Below, one piece after another: positions 45,341 through 55,894 of a stretch of DNA of 64,000 bases; the first letter of the stretch is position 1; each line of letters opens with the position of its first letter. This stretch comes from Gnetum montanum (lineage: Eukaryota; Streptophyta; Gnetopsida; Gnetales; Gnetaceae): the NCBI GenBank assembly GCA_015680685.1, contig MNCI01022064.1, forward strand, positions 20,354 to 84,353, given 5' to 3'. The notes below the pieces were generated by a model. It was given only the letters and a program-made list of their open reading frames with translations. It was not told the origin of the DNA and made no database searches. The position numbers were made by a program, and so were the translations under genes.

Positions 45341-47510
45341 CCTTAATCCAATCAAAAATAGCATGAGTTAGCATCAAAGTGCAAATCCAAGGTAGCATTT
45401 GGTTTGAAGGGTCTCGAATGTATTTGATGTAGAGAATGAGGGTGTTGGAGATATAGGGAGACCAACCACATTAGGTTGTGAGGGTTTGGGAGGACTATTG
45501 GATTGGAAAAATGATCATTTCTTGGATTGATTGTCCAAACCACTCAGCTAGAAGGCCGGTTGTAAGTGTACAACCCTCATAGCATTTCGTTGTTACAGCT
45601 GTGAGGGAATTTTTCCCAACATGGATGGAGAAAGAGGTAACTAGGTTAAGGGTGGAAAATGTGTGCAGATGGATGTAGAGGATGGCATGGATATGGGTGT
45701 TCCCCTTGAGTAGCTAGTGAGTGATTTTAATGATACTCTAGAGGGTAATAGTGATTTTGAAACAAGGCATGGCTAGTAGAAATTCATGGAGAAATAGGTT
45801 GCTGAACATAGTACCTGTATGGATCTGGCTACCTATAAGGGTACTGTTATCTAAGCAGTGGCATTCCCCACGACTGTGGTTGGTGTCACAACTGGTATTA
45901 CTCATATGGTTGTGATGGAGATCCACTTGGATAGTAAGCTTGGTATTGTTAGTGGAACTATCTTAAATTACCTTGAGAATAAGGAAATCGTTTAGGTGCT
46001 TGTCTCCTTACTAGTCAAGGATTTAGTGTGTACACCCTTGACTCTTGTAAGTGTGACACCATAGGGCAACATCTCTTTAGATGTTCATATTAACAAATGT
46101 CACACCTAACATCATCATTAGATTTTTTCTCCACAACTTTCTCTACTAAATCAGCTTTTCCCTTACCTCTTTAGTAGGCACATTCAACTTCTTTCTACCT
46201 CTTGTGGTTATGATCACTATTATACTCTTTGGATTCTTTAGCAATCTTCATAGTAGTTTATAATTTTTCATCCAAAGAGTCCCATAATTTATCAACCTTT
46301 GTCAAAATATCAAAAATATGTTTTTGGATGGGCAAGGTTTTCTTGTTCACCACCTCATGGAGTGGTGATTTCTCCTTGTCACAAAATCGATCCTCCCTTT
46401 TCCTAATGGAAGGGTCCTTAATATATTCTTCTACACTTTTCTCTTTTCAAAAATCACCTTCTTTTTTTGTTACCTACTCTATTAGCCTTTATATCTTATG
46501 AGCTCTTAGTTTGAATAGTCTCCCTTGGGCACAAACCCCAAGAGTTCTTCTAGTTTCTATTCTAAGCCCATCTATGATGTGGTGGAGTTGTTCNAGAGTT
46601 ATATCCCCACTCAAATCTTGGGATATTGTTCATGTTTAAGCACTTGATCCAACTATCTTTCAAATGCCTAGTTGGGATCTTGATTGCCTCTGCAATGTTA
46701 AGCATGCTTCAAGTTGCTAACAAAGGCTCATCATCATCATTATTTCATTGTCATCAATGATGTCCTCTATTACCTTCAATTATTATGGGCATGGAAATTA
46801 GTATTATTTTTTTTCTGCTCACCTCCATCATGATTATTCTTTCTATGGAATTTTTTAAAATCAAAAGAGGAAGAAGCAGTAGATGTAGATAAAGAGGGCA
46901 AAGAGGGAGGAGGAATGCCTCTATCATGATATCTACCAATTCTCCTTTGGTTATCATGGCCACATTTGTCGATTTTTGTATCTTCTTGACACTTGTTTGA
47001 TCCCTTTCCTTGACTACCATCTTTTTCTAAAACTAGATTGTTGATTGTAGACTACAAATTTAGGGCCACACCCTCATCACCAATAACAAAGGGTGGAGAA
47101 TTTTGATGCTAAGATCCCTTAGAGGGATGATCCTCTTTTTTGTCTTGGTTTAGTAAGAACAAGGGATTTGTGAATTGTTTCACCTTCATAGCCTCATGGT
47201 ACCTCTCTTTGTGTTGATCTTGCCTATGTTATGTTTTAGTGGAATGGTAGACCTGAGTGTCATAACCATGAAGATCTGGGATTTCTAACTTCTTAAAAGT
47301 TTAAAGAAGCAGCACGGGCATAGATTGATCAGGGGGCATTACAATGTTGCCTCTTTATCATGCCATTACAATTGGTTATCTTGATGTAGGATGAAGGTGA
47401 AGTTAGGTACATACTCATTTAGATGAGTATATATCAATTTGCATTCTTGTGGAATCGATGGCTTGATATCGTCACACCTATGGGAAGAAGAAATTTTTCA
47501 AAAAAATAAA
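45341..47510 (-). pseudogene. gag and linker pseudogene of element 2
   Basis: The N-terminal segment near 47290-47470 matches that of element 1 (ECKLIYTHLNEYVPNFTF). DMNNIPRF...GYN lies near 46600-46640, directly followed by an n (46594) and the RKQL..HIIDGL part; the gag core in between is missing. The charged region, the CDIYQ-type segment and the Pro/Tyr-rich linker follow to about 45350. Non-functional. Confidence 0.65.
46594..46594. other. single undetermined base at a likely collapsed assembly gap
   Basis: A lone n joins two gag segments that in element 1 are separated by about 325 bp (14605-14929). Confidence 0.8.
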
Positions 47511-47624
47511 GTATTAGTGTGCTTTTGTAATTATATAATTTAAAAATGATATCAATCTTGGGGTTCATCCAATGATATTAATAATGTTCACTAATCCTAG
47601 GTAGCACACGTTTCAACAAACAGG

Positions 47625-47644
47625 GTTCCTAGCAATGGTGCCAA
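47625..47644 (-). promoter_or_regulatory. primer-binding site of element 2, tRNA-Asp-like
   Basis: Read on minus, ttggcaccattgctaggaac lies directly after the 5' LTR. It differs from tggcgccgttgccgggga mainly by transitions and is the best-kept PBS of the three Gypsy elements. Confidence 0.75.
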
Positions 47645-48574
47645 CGATGAGAGGCGAGGTACCCCTACACCCAACCATACAAATCACAAAGTATTCACAC
47701 GTGATATGGTTGAATTCCATGAACTCTACAATTTTTGGTACACTAGACTTCTAGGAAGTGAACCTTTCCCTAATGATCATTTATTGTCTTTCCAATTACA
47801 CTTGTGATGCACAAGGGTATGGTTAAGTGTAACCGAGGCATATGATTTTTATTATTTTGTGTTTTATATTCTTTGGTGCTTAAAGTAGAGAGATGAAGTA
47901 ATTTAATAACTAATTTAATTTTAACTAATTAACTAATCTCTAACTAGTCCTAACATAAGCATTTAGTCCCACTTTCTATACATGTCTTGAACCCACATAT
48001 CCACTACTGGTTACCAATCGCTACGTTATTGGGTGCACCAAGAAATAATGTTGCTAGGATTACCAAGCGAATATGTGTTTATGCTCAAAGCAACCATACT
48101 TATGTGTTTAATCTATTTAGCTTAATTAATTAATTAATGGCTCAAAGCCTAATTTAGCTTAATTAATGACATGATTAATGAAAATAATGAATGCATAAAT
48201 AAATCATTAATCTATTCTAAGTGCTACAAGGTTTAATTAAAAGGCTCATCTTTATTACCATACACATTGGTATGGTTCAAGTACAACAGTGCTTAAATAA
48301 AGATCCATACACTTTCTAACTCCTACTAAGGGCACTCAGAGAAATATTTTAACTTTCAAATGGAAAAACTGTAAGAGCTCTGCTACTTCTATGACTTAAT
48401 TATCCCTAAACATAGCTATGAGCTCGTATTTATAGTTTTTGCTACTTAGCTATGTCAACAGGGCCCGTAGATGTAACAAGCACTATGTCTACGCTGCCTT
48501 GTTGATGGGGCAACACCACGTAAATGAGGCCCCATTGAGGGGGGCTCGTCAATGCGACACTTTGATGCTCATCA
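47645..48574 (-). repeat. 5' LTR of element 2
   Basis: This LTR is 930 bp. On plus it starts cgatgag (decayed tgatgag) and ends gctcatca. A TATA box (tatttata on plus) lies at 48427-48434, with tatgtcaacagggcccgtag just beyond at 48451-48470. It is clearly similar along its length to the LTRs of element 1. Confidence 0.88.
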
Positions 48575-48889
48575 ATTATCTAATAGATCTTATGGGTCTT
48601 TGGACATAATAAAGCTTCATTTCATTTCATGATTCATAATGACTTATAAGTGCTTACGGATAGTGTCTATATTGATATAATCTATATTTATTCCTTATTT
48701 CCATTATTTCTTATAATGAGTGCTTGCTAGCTAGCTTGGCCCATTATAAGACATGCAAATTTGCTTTTATCATTTTTATTTTTATTTTTATTTTGTTAAT
48801 ATAGCCTACATTTTGAGCCTTTATGTGAGAATTTTCAAAGATAACTAGATAAGCCACTATGTAGAAGAAACCATATATCATTCCCAGCA
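48575..48889. other. unassigned DNA between element 2 and RLP flank relic
   Basis: This is AT-rich DNA with no recognised gene or repeat. The first bases (attat) would be the target duplication of element 2 if its other end survived. Confidence 0.4.
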
Positions 48890-49500
48890 ACTATAGAGAA
48901 ATTCTTGGTAGGACTTGTTCACTAATAAAATTATATTTTGCAAGCGGAAGCCACCCATGGCATTTTCCATTACAATGAGTAAATTTTTCGTTATTTCTTC
49001 CACTCCACCCCTCACACATTATTGACTTAAAGTCAAGTTTAAAGTCTTCGTGTGTTATAATGATGTTCTATTCCACCGCACTTGATTCTTGAAGAATAGT
49101 AGTCATATTGCTTTCATGTTCCTAGAAGAATAGTTATATTGTTGTCCTGTTCTTTCTATTTTACTGAAGGATGATGTTTAAACTTAAAATTGAATTTAGA
49201 TTTGTGATGGTTGGGTCATTAAATTTCGAAATGAGAGAATGGGATGGATTGTGTTGTTCACACCATTATGATGAGTGAAAAGGAAATTAGATGCTTACCA
49301 TGACCCATTTTCTTGTTATTTGTATATCATGAGGTTTGGTTATTGAAAGAAAAATATGGAAATTAAAGAACGTGGGAAAGAAATATAGAAAAAGGATAAA
49401 AATATAACAAATATATATATGTGTATATATAAAATTTTATGTACAAATTCTATTTTCACCCAAATTTATATGTACGATGTTTTAAGCTATTTTAATTGAA
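48890..49500. other. relic of RLP 3' flank, copy B
   Basis: It aligns with about 59530-59960 downstream of RLP-C: gagaaattcttggt...acttgtt, gtcattaaatt, gatgcttac.atgacc.attttc, and tgtacaaattct.tttt. No RLP coding sequence is left beside it. It marks a lost member of the RLP tandem array. Confidence 0.55.
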
Positions 49501-49509
49501 TGTGGAAAT

Positions 49510-49640
49510 TACAAATCAAAGAAAATGAATCAAGTTAAGACAGGTTCTTTCCTGGAAGAAGCCAAGAATTTCATACTTAGAAAGCCCCACATTTGTTATA
49601 AAACCTCATTCATGAATGCATTCTTGTTAATTTGTGTTAT
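49510..49640 (+). promoter_or_regulatory. relic of RLP promoter, copy without gene
   Basis: It matches the proximal promoters of RLP-A and RLP-C: aatcaagttaa, ttggaagaa, and acttgttataaaacctc..tcatgaa (here atttgttataaaacctcattcatgaa, TATA box near 49597). No RLP ORF follows, so the gene behind it has been deleted. Confidence 0.55.
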
Positions 49641-50499
49641 TTCATCATTACCACTATTGTTATCTAGCTAATTTAAAATGTTTAACATTTCACTTCCTAG
49701 AAGAAAGTCATGGTCTTAACATCTCTTTAATTACTCCATTTATCACACATCACATTTAATTATATCATTATCTTTATTATTATCCTATCAACATAGAGTT
49801 AATTATTTAATATAGAAAAGTTAGAATTAGAAGATTCTTTGTTCCAATTGCCTTATACCCTAAACCACTTTCAACTTTGTTCTATATTACTTCATATATT
49901 ATGTTATATTCAATTTGATCATTATCATATTTACTATTATCTTATCCTTATGCCCTACACCATGCTCAACTTTCTACTACATTGCTTCTTATATCACATC
50001 ATATTCAATTTCATCACCATCTTTACTATTATATGATGAATATAAAGTCAATCATTCACCATAGAAAAGTCACGCATTATCTTTTCCTTATATTGACTTA
50101 TCCTCTATGACATGTTTATCCTTATTATAGTTGGGCATCTCATCAACATAAGAAAAGTCAACTCAAGTTAAGTCATTAGACACAGCATCTCTACTATAGT
50201 AAGTTTGGCATGCTTAGTTTTCAAAACGGAGCATCAATGGCATGTTGTGTTTTCCTCTGTCCAATGTTTTACCCAATAAATGTAATTTCCTGAGGTATCA
50301 AGTTCACTTTAAAGTTGGAATCAAGATTCAGGACAAAACCAATGTTGAATTTTACTAACAGTTATCTCTATGTGGCAGTTGAAGACTTTGATGAAAGCAA
50401 TTAAGACTTAACATTTTCTCAATTCCAAGACTAAAAGAATTTTGACAAATATACTCTACTACTACTCCGTCCCCCATGGCAATTATATGAATCTCAAAA
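49641..50499. other. AT-rich DNA, nothing recognised
   Basis: Frames here are short and have no motif. The region contains several tatcatatt/cttatcct-type short repeats. It may be decayed retroelement DNA. Confidence 0.4.
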
Positions 50500-51330
50500 A
50501 GTTTCCTAACCAACTCTCAATAATTCTAACTTCTACGAAAACAAACTACAAGACCTCTGATATGCTAATGATTAAATGGTGTCATAAATATAGTGGATGT
50601 ACATATTTATATAGACATTTATTATCTTTGTGTCAATGCATCTAACCCTACATTGATGCTGCAATGTTGACACTGTGCTACATTGATGTAGCCAACTAAA
50701 TTATGACTTAAGTAATATAAGAAATGTAGTTAAAGATGTTCACCTCATCCACACCAACAACATTATCTAATACATACATGTTAATCTTGACATCATGATA
50801 GTATGGATTACTTTCTTTTTTAAATAGCAACACATTATAAACCCATCTTTTGTTAACTATGAAGTTATACTTCAAGCTCATTTGATACACTATTATGATA
50901 ACCAATAAAGGAATATCTTTAATTTTAAATAGAAGTCTCCTAGCAATATCAGGATGTTTTGACGAAAACCTAATCATGGAGCTCTTACACTAGATATGTC
51001 TATCCACTACATGTGTAAATTGCAATATGGGATTGATTCTTATAATCAACATTTCTTCAACCTTAATTAAATTAGCTAGAATAAGAAACTAGGGTCCTTG
51101 ATTCATGCCATTCATTTGCAGAAACTCACTTAATTTTATGACCAAAACTATCAATAATATTTTGTACTTTTTCTTTTTGATACTTGTTGCATATCTAACC
51201 TCTAGTTCTTGTTGAATTGAGTTATATGCCAATATACATTTCATTAAAGACATTGCAAGATCAGGTATTAGAAAATTTCATTATTGTAGTATTAAAATTT
51301 TGAGTTATTAAAGCAATTCCTAACCTTTTT
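50500..51330 (-). repeat. element D LTR/upstream fragment, third copy
   Basis: It aligns with 35150-35960 and with the end of the window (63780-64000). It carries the same TATA-like region and the conserved peptide (50977-50708). It breaks off within R, so the U5, PBS and gag seen in copies A and C are missing. Confidence 0.5.
50708..50977 (-). pseudogene. conserved unidentified peptide, copy at 50 kb
   Basis: The 89-codon open frame includes RRLLFKIKDIPLLVI, YNFIVNKRWVYNVLLF and YYHDVKINMYVLDNVVGV. It is the counterpart of 35546-35304. Both copies stay open over the matching part, which is unusual next to otherwise decayed DNA. No family is recognised. Confidence 0.4.
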
Positions 51331-51859
51331 GGGATCCACTTAGCAATATGAGAGTTGGACGATGATCCATTTTTATACATTTACATAGATATACATGTAC
51401 AATCCTATTTTATTCAAACATGGTTAGAAGGATACCAATGATAAAACACGTATTAATATAAATACATGTATATAATTATATGTGATATTTTTCCAAATTT
51501 CAAAGTACTAGAAACACATTGGTGTCAACCTATATTATTTTTATAAATTTAAGTGGGTAATATTTTATCTATAAAATTAGTTAATTGAAATGTATCATCC
51601 TTTATTACTCGTTAGTGATTAAAGTTTGCTTAAAACAAAAAAGCAAACCATGTGAACGTATATCAGTAAAAATGCAATGTGGTTGTTGCAAATTTGAGAT
51701 CTCATTGTTTTGTGCAATTCACTTAGGTGATATGGTCTTGGAATTTGTCTATATAGTGCTTGCAATTTGACTACTTCATAATGATATCATATAGGTAGAA
51801 AAAAAAAAGAAAATTGCTTTTGACTAAGCAAATTCTTACCACTTTATTCCACCCATGTT
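51331..51859. other. AT-rich DNA, nothing recognised
   Basis: No gene, LTR or repeat is identified. A 61-codon frame at 51585-51770 has no counterpart elsewhere in the window and no motif. Confidence 0.35.
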
Positions 51860-52370
51860 AATCGTTCCACACAAGGTTATGTGCTTGTAATAATCGTGGT
51901 TGCATGACATTGGTATAACAATGTGATTAATATGAACTAGGCTTCCATACATTTATTGATAAATAAATTTAACATAGTTGCAATACCAATTGTTCCACAT
52001 GACTAGTACAATTAAACAAGATTTCATACAAATAACTTAATGTATTTGTAATACTTGTTGTTGCACGTGTGATTGGTATAACAATGTGGTTGCATTTGAC
52101 TAGTATAACAATGTGCAATCAATATTGGTATAACAATGTAGTTTTACTTGACAAATAGGATGTTACATGATTGTTGACAAATAAATTTTACATGTGGTTA
52201 CATATGTGATTGGTATAACAATATGTGATTAATATCAAATAAGTTTCCATGCATTTGTTAACAAATAAACATAATTGTAATACCTATGGTTGCAACATGG
52301 TTGCATATGCGATTAGTATAATAATGTTTGATTATATGATTAATGTGAAATAGGTTTCCTATTGCATGTG
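51860..52370. repeat. degenerate tandem repeat block
   Basis: The phrase ggtataacaatg or a close variant recurs at least six times (for example near 51913, 52075, 52113, 52135, 52212, 52315). It alternates with gattaatatgaa.tagg.ttcca and ttgataaataaa-type phrases. Unit length varies, so this is an old, rearranged satellite-like block. Confidence 0.6.
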
Positions 52371-52414
52371 ATGCACTCCAAGATATATAGTTCAATTAAA
52401 ATGTTATAACTCTT

Positions 52415-52490
52415 TGTCCACTAGAATTGAACCTAGAACTTAGAGCTTCTAAATCAAGCATCTTACCACTATGCTAACATCTCATTATTG
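52415..52490 (-). ncRNA. tRNA-like sequence, probably a SINE head or pseudo-tRNA
   Basis: Read on minus, ttagcatagtggtaagatgc resembles a tRNA D-arm/A box, and ggttcaattct about 30 bases on resembles a B box. A stem gctt/aagc with a 7-base loop could be an anticodon arm. The acceptor stem is not convincing, so a functional tRNA is unlikely. A tRNA-derived SINE or a pseudogene fits better. Confidence 0.45.
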
Positions 52491-53989
52491 GCTAAGAGCA
52501 ATAAAAACCTGTGATGAGCTGGGAATGGCTCTAAATTAACATCCTCACCCCATTCCAATAGGGAATGGCAGGATGGATCAGTATAATCATGATTTATTGA
52601 GTGCTTGAGAAAGCCCTAAGATTGGTCAAAACTATATTTTTTAAAAGTAAGAATAGATGGTACTAGTTGCATGTGCAAGAGAGGCACATAAAATTTTGGA
52701 CATTTTTCTGTAGCGTTCTTAATCAAAAGGTTATTCAACCTTCTCATGTTTTAGTTTAATGGAAATGGGATTAGAATGATGAGGCAACTTTGAGTATACC
52801 AAGACCAATGGCTTGACTTTAATATTGATAACTTTAACTATGATAAAACTAATAACTTTAATTTCACTGATTGAAATAATGTTATATAAAATTAAATTAG
52901 TGATGAAATTGAATGAAAAGGATGTTAAAATTGATAGATGAAGCAAGTCTTCATAATGGTTTCCGTGCTAGCCCATATGATCATTTTTCAATAAGGGAAA
53001 AAATGTTTTCAATGTTAAGAAAGTAAGTAGAATTGTACTATCCACTTAGAATAATAAGTAAAGTCGAAGACTCAAGTCTTTCTTTTTTAATTTTAATAAA
53101 GATCACCACTGCCATGACTCCACCAACTCATCCTATTACAACATTGCTGCTAATGCCATTGCCATGGCCATACACAGGGTTAGAAATTAATGCTCATATA
53201 CTTGTATTTAGGGCTTTTTACTATAAAAAAAGTTTAAAATTTTTAAATACTTGTATTTTCAAACAAGTATATTTCAAACATGTCTATCATTTATAAGATG
53301 TGATAGAGTAAGATTAATTTTATTATTGTTGCTACTGTAATTTAATAATATGTTTTGAAATTCAATGTGTTACTCATTTTTAAACTACCCAATGCTAAAA
53401 TTTGACATAATTTTTCTTAATTTAAGATGTTTTCAACTTTACTCTTTTGAATAGTTAGAAATTCTTTGAATTTTTTTTTAATATTACCACCTTAACTTTA
53501 TTTTCTTGGTTTTAAGACTAGTTTTAAAATGTTTGTTGTAGTTTAGTTATATACTCTAGAAATCCAATGTATTATTACTCATTTAAACTAGATAATAAGA
53601 AATAAAGATATTTTTTCTTAATTTAACATGTTTTCACCTTTACTCTATCAACCTCAACTTTATTTTCTTATTGTTATTTTTTCTCATTATTATTTTTTAT
53701 TTTAATATATTTCATTTAATTTAAAAGATTGTTTTTAAAAACAACTGCACAACAAATTTCCTATAACAATCACCTTGACCTTAACACTAGCCATACACAT
53801 GAATTTGATATTCGATTTGATGGAGAAAATCTAATATGACGGGTGGGGAAATCAAAAAACGATTATGCCCAACGGCCACGGCAACAAAGCACAAAGCGGA
53901 ATGGATTATATATTCATTGAATATTTATCAAAGTCATTGAGACTTACTTTGGGCACAAAAGTCTTGGAACACTATTCATCGTCACCACA
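52491..53989. other. AT-rich intergenic DNA
   Basis: Nothing coding is recognised. A short hairpin ccattcc aatag ggaatgg lies near 52551-52569. Long T- and A-rich stretches lie at 53030-53760. Confidence 0.4.
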
Positions 53990-54376
53990 GTAAAATCTCC
54001 GTCAACACCATTCGTCACGGCGTGCCTGTAAATTTCACGGGATTATGCCTTGTTGCACCGAATTTTACGTAGGGAAAATCTAGCATCCGTCAACACCATC
54101 TGTCACGGCGTGCCTGTAAATTTCACTCCCGATTTTTAAGGGATTATAACTTGTTCCACCCGAATTTTACGTAGCGAAAATCTAACATCCGTCAACACCA
54201 TCTGTCACGGCGTGACTGTAAATTTGAGGCTCCGCTTTTTAAGTGATTATGACTTGTTGCAACCGAATTTTCCATAGCGAAAATCTTGCATCCGTCAACA
54301 CCATCTGTCACGGAGTGCCTGTTAAGAGATTATGATTTGTTGCAACCGAATTTTACGTAGCGAAAATTTAGCACCG
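53990..54376. repeat. tandem array of about 103-bp units upstream of RLP-C
   Basis: Four units start gtcaacacca at 54001, 54089, 54191 and 54294 (lengths about 88, 102, 103, 83). Each carries gtcacggcgtg..tgtaaattt, a ttatgacttgttgcaaccg segment, and gaattttacgtagcgaaaat. Differences are small indels and point changes. It is richer in CpG than its surroundings and was not found in copy A. Confidence 0.85.
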
Positions 54377-54779
54377 TTTTATCCACGATAAGGACGTGTC
54401 ACAATCAATCTTTTTTCCAGGAAATAGACCCGTAAGAGTCGAATTTTAAGTTGAATGATGCAGCGGAATAAAGCAATGGAACTGGGGGATCGAGCAGTAC
54501 ATTTGTCAAAAGTGTTTCAGACATAGAACAGAGAACACGTTAACACCTTATTCAAAGTCTTCAGGACCGTTTTTGTCTCGATCTAAACTTTAACAATCCA
54601 AATTTAAGAAAGTCTTAATTCCTTTTGCCAAAGTGACGTGCACGTAGAGATAACTGCCAAGAAAGTTTAGGACCGATTCAGACTTTAACAATCGAACTTT
54701 AAACACCTGCACATCTTTACCTTATCATTTTTTTTACCAGTGACCATGCAAGAAAAATGGGTTTAAGATTGCCCACAGC
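54377..54779. other. unassigned DNA after the tandem array
   Basis: No gene is recognised. A loosely repeated phrase (gtcgaattttaag, atcgaactttaaac, ccaaatttaag with caggaccg/ggaccga nearby) suggests further decayed units of a related repeat. Confidence 0.35.
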
Positions 54780-55230
54780 TTAGGCTTCTTGTTTTAATGT
54801 AAATATAAGCATGAGGTATATTTTTATATTAAGTAGGTTATATATGTGTGTTTATGAATTGGTCAACAGAATTTTCTAAGTTTTGATTTTTTTTTTGAAA
54901 CTCAATTGTTGGACAAGGTAACAAGTTTGATGAAAATCAAATTACTCTTCCATCTTTACAGCCTGTAAATCTAATTTACTATTATTTATGCTAAACATTG
55001 ATGTTAAGGGAAAGGACCATGCCACATAAAGCTTATGATTTTTTCCTCAAATTTTACTACATATTTTGCAATATACTTTATGATAACATATTAGGACACA
55101 GCAAGCTGAAAACATGTATTTACCCTTCACTTTTGAAGCAACATAATGTTACGAAGGAATCATTTCTTGAGAAGAGAAGTGATTTCATTATCATTTTTTA
55201 GATCTTTGTGAAATTTGCTTAATACTCTAG
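54780..55230. other. relic of RLP 3' flank just upstream of RLP-C
   Basis: It aligns with 60100-60520 and 10180-10610 (attgttggac.aggtaacaagtttgatgaaaa, gggac catgcca.taaagct, gtatttacccttcac). It shows that another RLP gene once lay directly upstream of RLP-C, in head-to-tail order. Confidence 0.6.
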
Positions 55231-55399
55231 ATTTTTTTATTAAAATTGGGCGTGTAAAAGACAAGTGTAGTAGCATAAACCAAGTCTACACAAGTTGTTG
55301 CATGTCTTGGAGCCATGAATTTCATAACTGCACTTAAAGCTTTGTTAAGAACGAACTTGAACAATGTGCGTGGCTGCAGGAAACTCTTAGGAATTTGCT

Positions 55400-55894
55400 T
55401 AATACAATGAAATGTGAATCGGTGGGGTCCAGTTGTGCTGCTGTAAATTTGCATTCCGCGTTGAAAGTTTGGCACAAATTATTGTTCTGCACTCTGCACA
55501 GCACAACTGTGCAGACAATCACTCATTTTCACAATAATTTTGCTGGACAATCTTGCACACCACGACAACTGTGTAGACAATCGCTCATTTTCACAATAAT
55601 TTTGCTTGACAATCTTGCGATCGATTGTGTGTGAACGCGTAGCAGGTCCAAGAAACTCTATGAAATCAAGTTAAAAGTCAAGTTCCTTCTCGATCTCTTG
55701 GAAGAAATAGGAATTTCCTGCTTGTATGGCCTTGCACTTGTTATAAAACCTCGTTCATGAAGTCGCTCGTGATTCAGGAACCAGGCTCTGGAACTGCATA
55801 TTGATGTCATCTGGATTTGGTACTGCATATTGATATAATCTCTGTTTGTTTCCCTTTTTCCGTGGTCTGTTTTCTGAATTCTGAGAACTGAACC
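55400..55894 (+). promoter_or_regulatory. RLP-C promoter and 5' leader
   Basis: The TATA box tataaaac at 55742-55749 sits in the context acttgttataaaacctc, which is conserved in RLP-A and the 49.6-kb relic. Transcription is expected to start about 30 bases later, giving a leader of about 120 bases. A 62-bp block (55503-55564) is repeated directly (55565-55616 and on) here but single in RLP-A. Each block has acaactgtg.agacaatc.ctc and acaataattttgct; the second also contains TTGAC. Confidence 0.6.

Larger units (their letters stand above)
36325..48574 (-). mobile_element. Gypsy element 2 (same family as element 1), one LTR truncated
   Basis: This is a minus-strand element with a complete 930-bp 5' LTR (47645-48574), tRNA-Asp-like PBS, gag, protease, RT, RNase H, integrase, non-coding region, aORF, purine tract and a truncated 3' LTR. 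LTR motifs, gag N-terminus, pol and aORF are colinear with element 1. No target duplication can be shown because the left end is lost. A single n at 46594 marks a place where about 325 bp of gag present in element 1 are missing. Pol contains many stops but somewhat fewer than element 1. Confidence 0.88.

Noticed and set aside
53990-54376. Tandem array as a CRISPR-like locus
   Set aside because: Units are contiguous with no unique spacers and the genome is a plant nuclear one.
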